The notes beneath the pieces were generated by a model, which saw nothing but the letters and a program-made list of their open reading frames with translations, was not told the DNA's origin and did not search any database. From a virus, in IMG/VR virus record IMGVR_UViG_3300004369_000010, positions 1 to 64,000 of that record: a DNA stretch of 64,000 bases; one strand, 5' to 3'. A program made the position numbers and the translations under genes. Positions 55,715 to 62,907 of this stretch are shown here, in pieces (position 1 is the first letter of the stretch; the number at the start of each line of letters is the position of its first letter).

Positions 55715-56992
55715 ATGGATCAAATCACCTCCATCAACAACGCCATCAGCGCGCAGGCAAACCGAGTGGATGCCATCCGTCGTGCCCTACAGCCCCTGCC
55801 TGGCAAACTTCACCAACTAGATGTCAACAACATCACACGCTCTGCATTTGAAGACAAATGCGGGAAAGCAGCGGTTGCCATCGAATCCGGAAAAGTCATC
55901 CCGGCACATCTCCTCCAGCAGACAGCCAACGTGATCGCACCCATCATTGAATGGACTGGCAAAATGAGCGAATACGGCAAAGGCGACCTCAAAGCCAACC
56001 CCGACGGGATGACAACCAGCATCCTCAGAAGCAAGCGCCTGGATAGATCGTCAGACAACTACTACGACAACATCTTCCACGCAATCTCAACAAACCTTGC
56101 CGAAACGGGACTGTTGAGCCACGATGTCACATTCATCAACAGCGACATCATCGACCTCCTGCTCCATGCGTCATCTTCCCTGGAGCCTGAAGCGATTCAC
56201 TATGAAGACCTCATCGCACCCAGCGGGTTCTGCTACCTAGAGAAGCCGATCATTGTCGGTGACTACCATCCTGATACCGGCGAGTTCGACACTTCCATCA
56301 CGTTTGGATGGCGAGCATTCGCTTGGTGTGTCACGGAAGGCGGCCTGAACTTCTACATCTACTCCGACTGGGGTTGCTACCGATACCTGTATCTTCCCAG
56401 CACCGAGGATCACGACCCCGTGGCCCCTTCGCTTCGACTGTCCGAGGTCGCTGCTTGGCGCGATGACGACATCTTCATCTGCGACGTACAGCGATGGGAC
56501 CTTGACAAGCCGTGGAGTGCTTCACGTATGACTGCTGACGAACAGCAGGAGGCTCTAATTTTTTCGGGCAGTTCCGGTGTTGTTGTGAACCCGCACGTTG
56601 AACTGTTTCGCAAGTTCTTCTTGACCATGATGCGTTTCTGTTGGCAGGAACTTCTTGTATCGGAAAGAGCAACTGTGACCCGCCAGATTCGCCGTGCCGC
56701 CGTCCGAGACCTCGGCAAGGACTTCACGATGAACGTCCTTCGTTTGCGTCGCATCAAGAAGAAGAAGTCAGGCGAAGACGACGAACCCGGTGAAGGCCAT
56801 CGGCTTGACCATCGAATCGTCGTCCGAGGGCATTGGGTGAACCAGTACTACTCAAGTCGTGGACCTTGCCTTCTGGAAGACGGCACCACGAACCCTGCCT
56901 CGCATCAACGCATCTGGAAAGATCCGTACGTGAAAGGTCCGGAAGACGCACCCTTCGTCCGCAAACATAAGATCAATGCCCTTGTCCGCTAG
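55715..56992 (+). CDS. Large hypothetical protein of an actinobacterial type
   Basis: The start at ATG 55715 (425 residues) is set by the promoter directly upstream; the longer frame to 55619 includes the operator. The N-terminal half is helical (MDQITSINNAISAQANRVDA, RSAFEDKCGKAAVAIESGKV), the middle has aromatic beta sequence (FIYSDWGCYRYLYLPS-type). The C-terminal part reads IVVRGHWVNQYYSSRGPCLL, then HQRIWKDPYVKGPEDAPFVR. That last pattern is widespread in actinobacterial plasmid/phage proteins of unknown role. A terminator follows at 57054. Confidence 0.7.
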   Translation: MDQITSINNAISAQANRVDAIRRALQPLPGKLHQLDVNNITRSAFEDKCGKAAVAIESGKVIPAHLLQQTANVIAPIIEWTGKMSEYGKGDLKANPDGMTTSILRSKRLDRSSDNYYDNIFHAISTNLAETGLLSHDVTFINSDIIDLLLHASSSLEPEAIHYEDLIAPSGFCYLEKPIIVGDYHPDTGEFDTSITFGWRAFAWCVTEGGLNFYIYSDWGCYRYLYLPSTEDHDPVAPSLRLSEVAAWRDDDIFICDVQRWDLDKPWSASRMTADEQQEALIFSGSSGVVVNPHVELFRKFFLTMMRFCWQELLVSERATVTRQIRRAAVRDLGKDFTMNVLRLRRIKKKKSGEDDEPGEGHRLDHRIVVRGHWVNQYYSSRGPCLLEDGTTNPASHQRIWKDPYVKGPEDAPFVRKHKINALVR

Positions 56993-57053
56993 CGAACTAA
57001 CTGGTCGTGCTAGGTTCCGTTCACCGCTCCACGGCGGTCCCCACCACGGCAAG

Positions 57054-57079
57054 AGCCTCCGGTTCATCCGGGGGCTTTT
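57054..57079 (+). terminator. Rho-independent terminator
   Basis: A 9-bp stem with one G-U pair (57054-57062 with 57068-57076) and a 5-nt loop is followed by TTTTGCTT. It ends the 55715 transcript. Confidence 0.85.
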
Positions 57080-57091
57080 GCTTATAAGGCC

Positions 57092-57508
57092 ATGACTACT
57101 CGCATCGTTCTTCCTCCCGAAAACGCTCGATCTACTTCGCTAAGTTCAACAGACTTCTCTCGAATCGCTCGGGCCATCAAAGTCGCTCGACTTTCTCGTC
57201 TTCGTGTACGGGTTGGAGCCGTTGTCGCATCTGGCAAGCATCTGAGCGGGGCTTGTAACCGTGAACGCAACGACCCTCGATTCGGCTACCTAGATGCGTC
57301 GGTCCATGCGGAGATCGGTGCGTTGCGGCGGATGAGTTCAGCTGCTGGTGGGACGATCTATGTGGCTCGACTTGGGAAGAATGGTCGACTGCTGTCCTCC
57401 TTTCCGTGTCCTCGTTGTGTACCAGCCCTGGTGTCCCATCGGATTCGGAGGATTGTTTGGTGGGATGGCTCTCGGTGGGTTTCCACTAAAATCTCACAAA
57501 TCCAATAG
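57092..57508 (+). CDS. Zinc-dependent nucleotide deaminase-like protein
   Basis: The 138-residue protein has a CDA-type zinc site: SVHAEIGALRRM (H72, E74) and FPCPRCVPAL (C106, C109). The fold strands read RVRVGAVVASGKHLSGACNR and GTIYVARLGKNGRLLSS. It differs from the dCMP deaminase at 33363 and may act on another cytidine or guanine derivative. It begins just after a terminator with AAGG near the ATG. Substrate cannot be deduced. Confidence 0.8.
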   Translation: MTTRIVLPPENARSTSLSSTDFSRIARAIKVARLSRLRVRVGAVVASGKHLSGACNRERNDPRFGYLDASVHAEIGALRRMSSAAGGTIYVARLGKNGRLLSSFPCPRCVPALVSHRIRRIVWWDGSRWVSTKISQIQ

Positions 57509-57527
57509 TGCTTTGACCTGGTGTTTT

Positions 57528-57606
57528 ATTGTGTTAGGCGGCTACTGGCTTGCCCTTTTGTAACACAATGGTAAACTAGATACACCTCAAAAGCGGTGGG
57601 GACCGC
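57528..57606 (+). promoter_or_regulatory. Inverted repeat, promoter and leader hairpin before the transglycosylase
   Basis: A 9-bp inverted repeat (ATTGTGTTA 57528-57536, TAACACAAT 57561-57569) flanks TTGCCC (57550-57555); with a 16-base spacer TAAACT (57572-57577) forms the -10. The second arm lies in the spacer, so it could be an operator or a terminator of the deaminase gene. The leader carries a hairpin (GCGGT/ACCGC, 57593-57606). Confidence 0.7.
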
Positions 57607-57621
57607 AGCTTGGAGATACCC

Positions 57622-58278
57622 ATGTACATCAAAGGCTTATTTGCGTTCATACTTACAGCCACCGGCATCGTCGGTGCGGGCAAAGTCGCAACCGAGGTTG
57701 TTGACACCGTCGGCCCAAAGGTATCCGTGGAATCAGTTGTTCGACGGGTTGATCCGCCCGCAGCACCGGTTCGACAGGAGCAGCCGCCCGCATCAACATC
57801 GACAACGACAACGACCACTCTCCCCGATCTGTCACATGTTGACTTCACGGGACTGCTGGCCCTAGAAGCTCAGGCTGCGTCGCTTGAGCCGCGGATCGAA
57901 TACGGCAAGTGCGGCGAATGGCGGGAGTTGGCCCTCATGGTGGGTTGGCCCGTCGAAGAATGGCCGACTTTGTCCCATGTTCTGTATCGAGAAAGTCGAT
58001 GCTCTGTTGGCAGCCATAATCGAACCGATCCGATGTCGGGCAGCCGTGGGCTTCTTCAGATCAACGGGTTCTGGTGTCGACCGTCCCGCTACAGTCCCGC
58101 AGGGTGGCTTCAGGAGCGGGGTATCTTGTCGAACTGCGATGACCTGTACGATCCGGTGATCAACCTCCGGGCTGGGCTTGCTATCTGGCTCTATGGCGAG
58201 GACAAGCACGGGTGCGGTTGGCGTGGCCCGTGGGCGACACCCTGCGACAAGTACACAAAGATTCAGCCACATCCCTGA
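57622..58278 (+). CDS. Secreted lytic transglycosylase
   Basis: I start it at ATG 57622 (218 residues) with GGAGAT seven bases before it; the TTG at 57610 overlaps that site. An N-terminal membrane/signal segment (FAFILTATGIVGAGKVATEV) and Pro/Thr-rich linker (ASTSTTTTTTLPDL) lead to the SLT domain. This has VLYRESRCSVGSHNRTDPMS (catalytic E124), then GSRGLLQINGFWC and NLRAGLAIWLYGEDKHGCGW. It cleaves peptidoglycan from outside the membrane. It may be the endolysin or a surface-acting entry/exclusion enzyme. Strong 13-bp terminator follows. Confidence 0.9.
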   Translation: MYIKGLFAFILTATGIVGAGKVATEVVDTVGPKVSVESVVRRVDPPAAPVRQEQPPASTSTTTTTTLPDLSHVDFTGLLALEAQAASLEPRIEYGKCGEWRELALMVGWPVEEWPTLSHVLYRESRCSVGSHNRTDPMSGSRGLLQINGFWCRPSRYSPAGWLQERGILSNCDDLYDPVINLRAGLAIWLYGEDKHGCGWRGPWATPCDKYTKIQPHP

Positions 58279-58299
58279 CGGACTGTTCCGTAGATAGCG

Positions 58300-58336
58300 A
58301 AGAACCCCACCGAAGGGGGAGTACGGTGGGGTTCTT
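58300..58336. terminator. Strong terminator after the transglycosylase
   Basis: A perfect 13-bp stem (58300-58312 with 58324-58336) with an 11-nt loop. Downstream, 58340-58441 holds no gene. Confidence 0.9.
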
Positions 58337-58441
58337 CTGTTTGTGAGGTTCAGCCGTTCGCTACAGCGTGGCTGGCTTCATCGCTCGGGAATGGCCCCTC
58401 GCTCGGCTCGCCTCACGCTCTAGTTACTCACCTCTTTTATT

Positions 58442-58462
58442 CGTCGACTAAACAGGTCGACG
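58442..58462. repeat. CGTCGAC inverted repeat near the end of a membrane-peptide gene
   Basis: CGTCGAC (58442-58448) and GTCGACG (58456-58462) form a 7-bp stem with a 7-nt loop, four bases after the minus-strand stop at 58466. There is no T-run on the minus strand. It may be a weak terminator or protein-binding site. Confidence 0.5.
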
Positions 58463-58465
58463 GCC

Positions 58466-58564
58466 TCACAAATCTTGTGAGATTTTGTTTGCTAGCCAGA
58501 TGACGACGTTGGCGAACAGTAGTCCGCTGGCGGCTCCGATCAGCATAGCGAGTGTTGTGTTCAT
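58466..58564 (-). CDS. 32-residue membrane peptide
   Basis: MNTTLAMLIGAASGLLFANV then VIWLANKISQDL: a single hydrophobic helix with a basic end. A strong GGGAGGTG site precedes ATG 58564, and the ATG overlaps the upstream stop (ATGA). A longer frame to 58681 lies inside that gene. Confidence 0.7.
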   Translation of the reverse strand: MNTTLAMLIGAASGLLFANVVIWLANKISQDL

Positions 58565-58824
58565 GGTTTCACCTCCCAAGTTCTCCATGATCGTCCCCAT
58601 CGGGGGCTTGTCGTTCGCAAGTATGCCGCCCAGACCGGATGCTTTTCGTACAGCATCTCGGGCAGGATGACATGAACCCACTTATCAAGTGTTCTGACGA
58701 AGCGGCACGGTGAACCGAACCAGAATCGACTGGTCGGCTTGCTCTGTCCCACGGTGAATGCCTGGACGAATGCCCAGTCAATGTCCCACGGGTCAATGCC
58801 TATGGTGTCAGCCAATTTCCTCAC
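58561..58824 (-). CDS. Hypothetical protein from a leaderless GTG start
   Basis: The frame stays open to 58884, but the minus-strand promoter's -10 (TACTAT) lies at 58837-58832, so I start it at GTG 58824, seven bases after the -10 (87 residues). The sequence has WDIDWAFVQAFTVGQSKPTS, RFWFGSPCRFVRTLDKWVHV and a basic end (TTSPRWGRSWRTWEVKP). It is Trp-rich and probably small and globular. The family is not recognised. Translation is coupled to the membrane peptide. Confidence 0.65.
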   Translation of the reverse strand: MRKLADTIGIDPWDIDWAFVQAFTVGQSKPTSRFWFGSPCRFVRTLDKWVHVILPEMLYEKHPVWAAYLRTTSPRWGRSWRTWEVKP

Positions 58825-58831
58825 GACTAAG

Positions 58832-58878
58832 ATAGTACCCAGGTGTGATCGTAATGTCAACTTTCTAAATGTGACATT
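58832..58878 (-). promoter_or_regulatory. Minus-strand promoter with operator-like inverted repeat
   Basis: TTGACA (58860-58855), a 17-base spacer and TACTAT (58837-58832) drive the 58824 gene. AATGTCA (58853-58859) and TGACATT (58872-58878) form an inverted repeat across the -35. Confidence 0.8.
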
Positions 58879-58895
58879 TTTCACCGCCTACCGTG

Positions 58896-58925
58896 TTGAC
58901 ATTGCTGTTCGGCTATGCCTACAAT
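58896..58925 (+). promoter_or_regulatory. Plus-strand promoter for a leaderless transcript (58932)
   Basis: TTGACA (58896-58901), an 18-base spacer and TACAAT (58920-58925) lie six bases before ATG 58932. It is divergent from the 58860 promoter, only 35 bp away. Confidence 0.85.
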
Positions 58926-58931
58926 GTAGAC

Positions 58932-59105
58932 ATGACAACGGAACATTGGACAGACACACTCAACTACGATGACAAAGTCAGGGTCACCTGCTACCAGTGC
59001 TACCAGGACTACACGGTCACCGTCAGCCAGTACGAAGACAACTACCGCAAGTACGGCAACCGGTTCTACTGCTCCAGCACTTGTATCATGGGCGACTTCT
59101 ACTAA
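58932..59105 (+). CDS. Small zinc-ribbon protein
   Basis: The 57-residue protein (MTTEHWTDTLNYDDKVRVTC, YQCYQDYTVTVSQYEDN) has two Cys pairs, CYQC and CSSTC, forming a treble-clef or ribbon metal site. The leaderless promoter sets the start; the longer frame begins inside the -35. Its stop is 17 bases from the end of the convergent SNF2 gene. Role is probably nucleic-acid binding or anti-host. Confidence 0.75.
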   Translation: MTTEHWTDTLNYDDKVRVTCYQCYQDYTVTVSQYEDNYRKYGNRFYCSSTCIMGDFY

Positions 59106-59123
59106 CCAGGGGGCAACCCCTGG

Positions 59124-61067
59124 TTACAGTCGATCCATAAACAAATCAAACACATCCTGACCCGACCCATCGGTCGGCATCTCACCCTCAATAGCGGCCG
59201 TGACAACACCACGCTTTCTCTCAATGATGTTGTAAATCTGTTCGTCAATAGTCTCGGCACACAACAAGTAAGTCGCCGTCACCGAACCCTTCTGACCCAA
59301 CCGATGACACCGTGAATAAGTCTGATCGACATCGGACGGGGTCCACGGAAGCTCCACGAACAACACATCCTCAGCAGCCGTCAAAGTATGCCCAGTCTTC
59401 GCCGCTTGGATTGACAAAACCATCGCAGGCGCATCTTCGACCGGTTCATTCTGGAAACGGGACTTCTGAGCCTCCACATCCGACACATCCATGCCACCTT
59501 GGATCTTCAGATTTCCGTACTTTGATGCGAGATCATCGACGATCTCTCGGTGATGAGCGGCGATAACAACCTTCTTCCCCGCCTCCAAATGCGACTCAAC
59601 CCACTCGGTGACCGCAGGCATCTTTGCCCTGGCAGCCAACTTGCGAAGAACACCGATGCGAACAAGGTGCTCATTCCTTTCCGCCCGCATCTTTGCCCGA
59701 ACAGCAGCAGACTTCGGTGACTCGCCCAGTTCGATGGCGATCTCCGCGGCTCGTTCCGCCAAATACTTCACGATGTCGTCTTCAGCCTTCCGGTACTCCT
59801 TCATCCCCGCAGAAGTCCCGTCAACAATCACTTTGGCGTGTCGAACGGGCGGCAGTTCCTCCAAAACTTGCTCCTTTGTTCGACGGATGTAGCAGTTGCC
59901 GCGGAGTCGATCATTGAGTTCGTCTAGATTTGAGTGGCCGCTGATGTTCCATTGACCGAATCGATCCCTGAACGCTGCGCAATACCGTCGATAAAACCCC
60001 CATTTTCCTCCAAATTCACCCAATTTGCCCAAAATGTCCAGCTGCGGTGCGTACTCAGCTGGTCGATTCGTTACCGGTGTACCGGTGAGACAGAGAACAA
60101 TGCTCTCCTTGGCTGCTGAGCGAGACATCTTGATGGCTGCTTTGGTTCGCTGCGCATCGGGGCTTTTACAGTAGTGGGACTCGTCGAAGATGTACGACCT
60201 GAAGCCGCGGAGCTGGTTCTCCCATGCTTTGATGTTTGAGTAGCCGACAACAAGGACATCAAAGCCTCCCTCTGGGAAGTCCTTTCGGTTCTTCACGGTG
60301 GCAACTTTGCGGTGCGGCAACCACTTTTCGTACTCTTTCGCCCAGTTCAGCACCAAAGTTGGGGGGCAAACCACTACGGCAGGGTACGGATCAGCATTTT
60401 CACCAAATTTGTCTAAATTCGACTTGACAAATTCCAGCGTCGCAATAGCCTGCAGCGTCTTCCCCAAACCCATGTCATCGGCAATGAAGCATCGACGAGC
60501 AGCTGAAGCGTACTGAACGCCCGCTTTCTGGTAGCCGAGCAGCGGGACTCCCGAGACTTCGATGTCCGGTGCGTCGGTTTTGCGGCTGGATTCGACAAGA
60601 GCAGCTGTTTTTTGTTGGTTTTCCTTGACAAGCTGACGTGTTTCTGCTGCTATGGGCAGCCCGAATTGATCCGCCCAGTTGACAGCTTCGCCCAAACTGG
60701 AGATCGGCGCGACCCAAGCCATCGACTTTTTGTCCCAAGTGACCGCCGGTATCGACTTCACGGCCCGAACCATCACCGGATCCCAGCTGAACTCCAGTTG
60801 GATGGTAGCCCCGCCCGGTTTGATGGTTAGTCCTTTGCGTTCTTCGGGGATGTCGAACTCAATGCGGGCTATCTCTGGCTGGATCCACCAATTCAGCTGG
60901 AGTGCGAGTTGCTGCGCCGCTTTACATTGTTTGAAGGGGATACGCCAGACTTTGGCCGATGGATCCCACTTTGCTCCCCGTATCTCTTTGATAGCGGTCA
61001 CGGTGTCTTTGTCGTAGTCGAAGGTAGCGACGAGTGTGTCGTCGCCGAGTAGTAGTTGTCCGTTCAT
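59124..61067 (-). CDS. SNF2/HARP-like helicase
   Basis: I start it at ATG 61067 (647 residues), preceded at seven bases by TAGACT, so it may be leaderless. The N-terminal 200 residues contain two HARP-like repeats (TFDYDKDTVTAIKEIRGAKW, LEFSWDPVMVRAVKSIPAVT). The helicase core has GYQKAGVQYA, DDMGLGKTLQAIATL, FDESHYCKSPDAQRTKAA, LCLTGTPVTNRPAEYAPQLD and the C-terminal SRCHRLGQKGSVTATYLL. The layout resembles SMARCAL1-type annealing helicases, which rewind or remodel DNA. It could help replication-fork restart or counter host defence. Confidence 0.9.
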   Translation of the reverse strand: MNGQLLLGDDTLVATFDYDKDTVTAIKEIRGAKWDPSAKVWRIPFKQCKAAQQLALQLNWWIQPEIARIEFDIPEERKGLTIKPGGATIQLEFSWDPVMVRAVKSIPAVTWDKKSMAWVAPISSLGEAVNWADQFGLPIAAETRQLVKENQQKTAALVESSRKTDAPDIEVSGVPLLGYQKAGVQYASAARRCFIADDMGLGKTLQAIATLEFVKSNLDKFGENADPYPAVVVCPPTLVLNWAKEYEKWLPHRKVATVKNRKDFPEGGFDVLVVGYSNIKAWENQLRGFRSYIFDESHYCKSPDAQRTKAAIKMSRSAAKESIVLCLTGTPVTNRPAEYAPQLDILGKLGEFGGKWGFYRRYCAAFRDRFGQWNISGHSNLDELNDRLRGNCYIRRTKEQVLEELPPVRHAKVIVDGTSAGMKEYRKAEDDIVKYLAERAAEIAIELGESPKSAAVRAKMRAERNEHLVRIGVLRKLAARAKMPAVTEWVESHLEAGKKVVIAAHHREIVDDLASKYGNLKIQGGMDVSDVEAQKSRFQNEPVEDAPAMVLSIQAAKTGHTLTAAEDVLFVELPWTPSDVDQTYSRCHRLGQKGSVTATYLLCAETIDEQIYNIIERKRGVVTAAIEGEMPTDGSGQDVFDLFMDRL

Positions 61068-61116
61068 GCCGGTCAGTCTACCCCGAAAAAAAATCTCAAA
61101 AATCTCCCCCGGTGAG

Positions 61117-61174
61117 TTGACATGGCTAGTTTTATGCGATACCTTTATGTATGTCAACGGGAACGAGAGTTCCC
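61117..61174 (+). promoter_or_regulatory. Promoter with GGGAAC/GTTCCC leader hairpin for 61194
   Basis: TTGACA (61117-61122, in TTGACATGGCTAG), a 17-base spacer and TACCTT (61140-61145) are followed by a hairpin (GGGAAC 61159-61164, GTTCCC 61169-61174, GAGA loop) and AGGGAGG before ATG 61194. TCAAAAATCTCC lies upstream of the -35. Confidence 0.8.
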
Positions 61175-61193
61175 CCGTCAATAGGGAGGTTCA

Positions 61194-61493
61194 ATGTCAA
61201 AGACAAAGAACAAGTCCGAAGCGTGGGTATGCGTGGACTGCTACTTCGCTCACCACTACGGCGTGGATAGTGTGGAGAACCCGGATCCCCGGTGGAATTC
61301 CGCAGCATTCACCGAGTCAATGACTAAGGGTGAATACACCGACTGGTCATGCCCGGATCACAACTACACCGAGTCTTGGTGCTACGAGTGCGATAGCGAT
61401 GACGATGGAACGACAACGTTCTCTAAGTCGTCTTGCGATACTTGCCACTCCATCATCGCCGGTAGTCGTCACCGGCTTTGCTACTGGAACTAA
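61194..61493 (+). CDS. Zinc-ribbon protein with multiple Cys pairs
   Basis: The 99-residue protein has three or more metal-binding pairs: VCVDCYFAHHYG, SWCYECDSDD and SCDTCHSIIAG, with another Cys in WSCPDH. It looks like two linked zinc-binding knuckles. The AGGGAGG site and promoter define the start. Such proteins are common in actinophage early regions, with unknown function. A terminator follows. Confidence 0.75.
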   Translation: MSKTKNKSEAWVCVDCYFAHHYGVDSVENPDPRWNSAAFTESMTKGEYTDWSCPDHNYTESWCYECDSDDDGTTTFSKSSCDTCHSIIAGSRHRLCYWN

Positions 61494-61499
61494 TCAGTT

Positions 61500-61529
61500 A
61501 CGGGGGGTTACCTACGGGTGACCCCCCGT
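61500..61529 (+). terminator. GC-rich terminator
   Basis: ACGGGGGGT...ACCCCCCGT forms a 9-bp stem extendable to about 13 bp, with no T-run after it. It lies after the stop at 61493. Confidence 0.75.
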
Positions 61530-61556
61530 GCTACACCCCTACACTAAGGTCGAACT

Positions 61557-61778
61557 ATGACAACTAAATCAGTAAAGAACTCACCTACATTCTTATCAAC
61601 CGGTGAACAAGTCAACGCTCCGAAGGCTACCGCTATCACTTACCGTGACCGTGGAGTTCGCACACTTGACGACATCACACTCAACCGGGCAAGGTTCGTC
61701 GCCCACTTCATCAACGACAACTGTCAATGCCGTGACTGCTCCCGTCGACGAGAACTACTGACCGACTTACTACTGTAA
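61557..61778 (+). CDS. Hypothetical protein with C-terminal CxCxxC
   Basis: The 73-residue protein (TAITYRDRGVRTLDDITLNR, then ARFVAHFINDNCQCRDCSRR) ends RELLTDLLL. The CQCRD-C arrangement resembles the GCRC modules at 32030 and 35980 and probably binds zinc. TACACT, 11 bases before the ATG, may be a -10, with AAGG as the ribosome site. The family is not recognised. Confidence 0.65.
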   Translation: MTTKSVKNSPTFLSTGEQVNAPKATAITYRDRGVRTLDDITLNRARFVAHFINDNCQCRDCSRRRELLTDLLL

Positions 61779-61788
61779 ACTCCACGGA

Positions 61789-62082
61789 ATGGCCCGAGTA
61801 TCGCCGTTCCGACTACTACTACCCCGAAGAACGAGTCGTGCTACGCAAGTGGCACGACTCTCTCTTTGTAACGACTGCCCCCACTACGCCCCAACAAGTC
61901 AACGTTGCGGAGTGTGCGGGTGCTTTATGAAACTCAAAGTGTCGATCCCCGAAGCCGAGTGTCCTATTGGCAAGTGGGGGGAAGCCGAGTCGCTCAGAAC
62001 AACTGGCCGTTTTCGTATTGCGGCACTCTTCGACTCTCAAAGCAAATCCGATGAGCGTACTGACGGAGATCAACGGGACTGA
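61789..62082 (+). CDS. Rubredoxin-like zinc protein
   Basis: The 97-residue protein has the compact site LCNDCPHYAPTSQRCGVCGC, then FMKLKVSIPEAECPIGKW. This CxxC...CxxCGC...CPxGKW pattern is well known in phage small proteins (DUF6171-like). The C-terminal 35 residues are not conserved-looking and overlap a convergent gene by 89 bases. The ATG is 10 bases after the preceding stop. Probable nucleic-acid or metal-handling role. Confidence 0.7.
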   Translation: MARVSPFRLLLPRRTSRATQVARLSLCNDCPHYAPTSQRCGVCGCFMKLKVSIPEAECPIGKWGEAESLRTTGRFRIAALFDSQSKSDERTDGDQRD

Positions 62083-62197
62083 TGATCCGGGCGGGCCGCC
62101 CGTTCTTGCCGTTTTCGGCCCAGCAGCTGATTTTTCGAACTACTCCAGCTGAGTCGATTCGAAGCTGCTCGCCGCAGATCTCACATTTTGCGTACAC
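61994..62197 (-). CDS. Small zinc-binding protein
   Basis: The 67-residue protein (MYAKCEICGEQLRIDSAGVV, then RKISCWAENGKNGRPARIIS) has CEIC plus a later Cys/His set (YAHRICFE), a zinc-finger pattern seen in actinophages. GATACC six bases before the ATG could be a -10, implying a leaderless start. It overlaps the plus-strand gene end, so one of the two 3' ends may be longer than needed. Confidence 0.6.
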   Translation of the reverse strand: MYAKCEICGEQLRIDSAGVVRKISCWAENGKNGRPARIISPVDLRQYAHRICFESRRVPQYENGQLF

Positions 62198-62407
62198 ATC
62201 GACAGGGTATCAGGAGTCCCGTGTGAAGTTGCCGCTACTTCTCACGGTGGTGGAAGACAAAGCTGCTGCCGACATTTTTGTGGTGTGCGGGGTTTTTGAC
62301 GGGTTGTCGTTGTGTTGTCGACGAGCTGGTGCTGCGGGTTGTCGATGAGCTCGTTCTTTTCTTCGGGTTGCGGGGGTAGTGCCGAGAGTGAGGGGTTCGG
62401 GAATAGC
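62198..62407. other. Gene-poor interval
   Basis: No supported gene. The plus strand is T/G-rich like 48424-48720, and GTTGTCGA(C/T)GAGCT occurs twice (about 62313 and 62338). Small frames on both strands cross the terminator or have no start signals. Confidence 0.6.
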
Positions 62408-62433
62408 AAAACCCCCTCCGCTGGGGAGGGGGT
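62408..62433 (-). terminator. Terminator of the 62459 gene
   Basis: A 9-bp stem (62411-62419 with 62425-62433) with a 5-nt loop is followed on the minus strand by TTTTGCTATT. Confidence 0.88.
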
Positions 62434-62458
62434 CGTCGCTAGGGGGTGGGGGAGGTGA

Positions 62459-62761
62459 TTAGGGGAGGTCAACCCCGACGATGATCGCGTAGTAGGTGGC
62501 GATTAGTCGGCGGTCGGCGGTGTGGCTGTCCTCGCCCATCAGCATTTTGAGGGCGTGTCGAATAAAGCGGTAGGGGGGAACCGGCAGGTCTCGCCCTCTC
62601 GCTCTGAATTCGTCCATCTGGGCGAGGATGTTAGTGGCAAGGTCGGCAGCCAGGTCTAGGCACTCCTGGGCGGTGGCCTCGCTGGTGCTTTCGGCGTGTC
62701 GCTTTTCGGCCTCCGCTAGTTTTGCGAATACCGGCGGTTCGCCGTTTACTTTGATTTCCAT
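62459..62761 (-). CDS. Hypothetical early protein
   Basis: I start it at ATG 62761 (100 residues) after AAGGAGG. The sequence is helical (FAKLAEAEKRHAESTSEATA, ECLDLAADLATNILAQMDEF) with YRFIRHALKMLMGEDSHTAD later and a hydrophobic end (LIATYYAIIVGVDLP). It has its own promoter and terminator. The family is not recognised. Confidence 0.7.
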   Translation of the reverse strand: MEIKVNGEPPVFAKLAEAEKRHAESTSEATAQECLDLAADLATNILAQMDEFRARGRDLPVPPYRFIRHALKMLMGEDSHTADRRLIATYYAIIVGVDLP

Positions 62762-62799
62762 AGGAACCTCCTTAGGTTCGATTAGTAGGTACAAGGGAG

Positions 62800-62828
62800 A
62801 GTGTAACCCCTCCCCCGTACCGTGTCAA
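62800..62828 (-). promoter_or_regulatory. Promoter of the 62459 gene
   Basis: TTGACA (62828-62823), a 17-base spacer and TACACT (62805-62800). TCAGAAAAATCTAACC lies upstream of the -35 and resembles the operator at 55656 and the direct repeats at 46934 and 48412. Confidence 0.85.
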
Positions 62829-62907
62829 CTTTTTCGGTTAGATTTTTCTGATTTCTTTGTGGCGATCATCCCGGACATAGGAACGATCACCCCCACGACC
62901 GACGAGG

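Noticed and set aside
59312-61323. Plus-strand frames opposite the SNF2 helicase
   Set aside because: They are shadows of the helicase coding frame without promoters or ribosome sites.
62082-62472. Small frames on both strands after the 61994 gene
   Set aside because: They cross the 62408 terminator or lack start signals; sequence is low-complexity.
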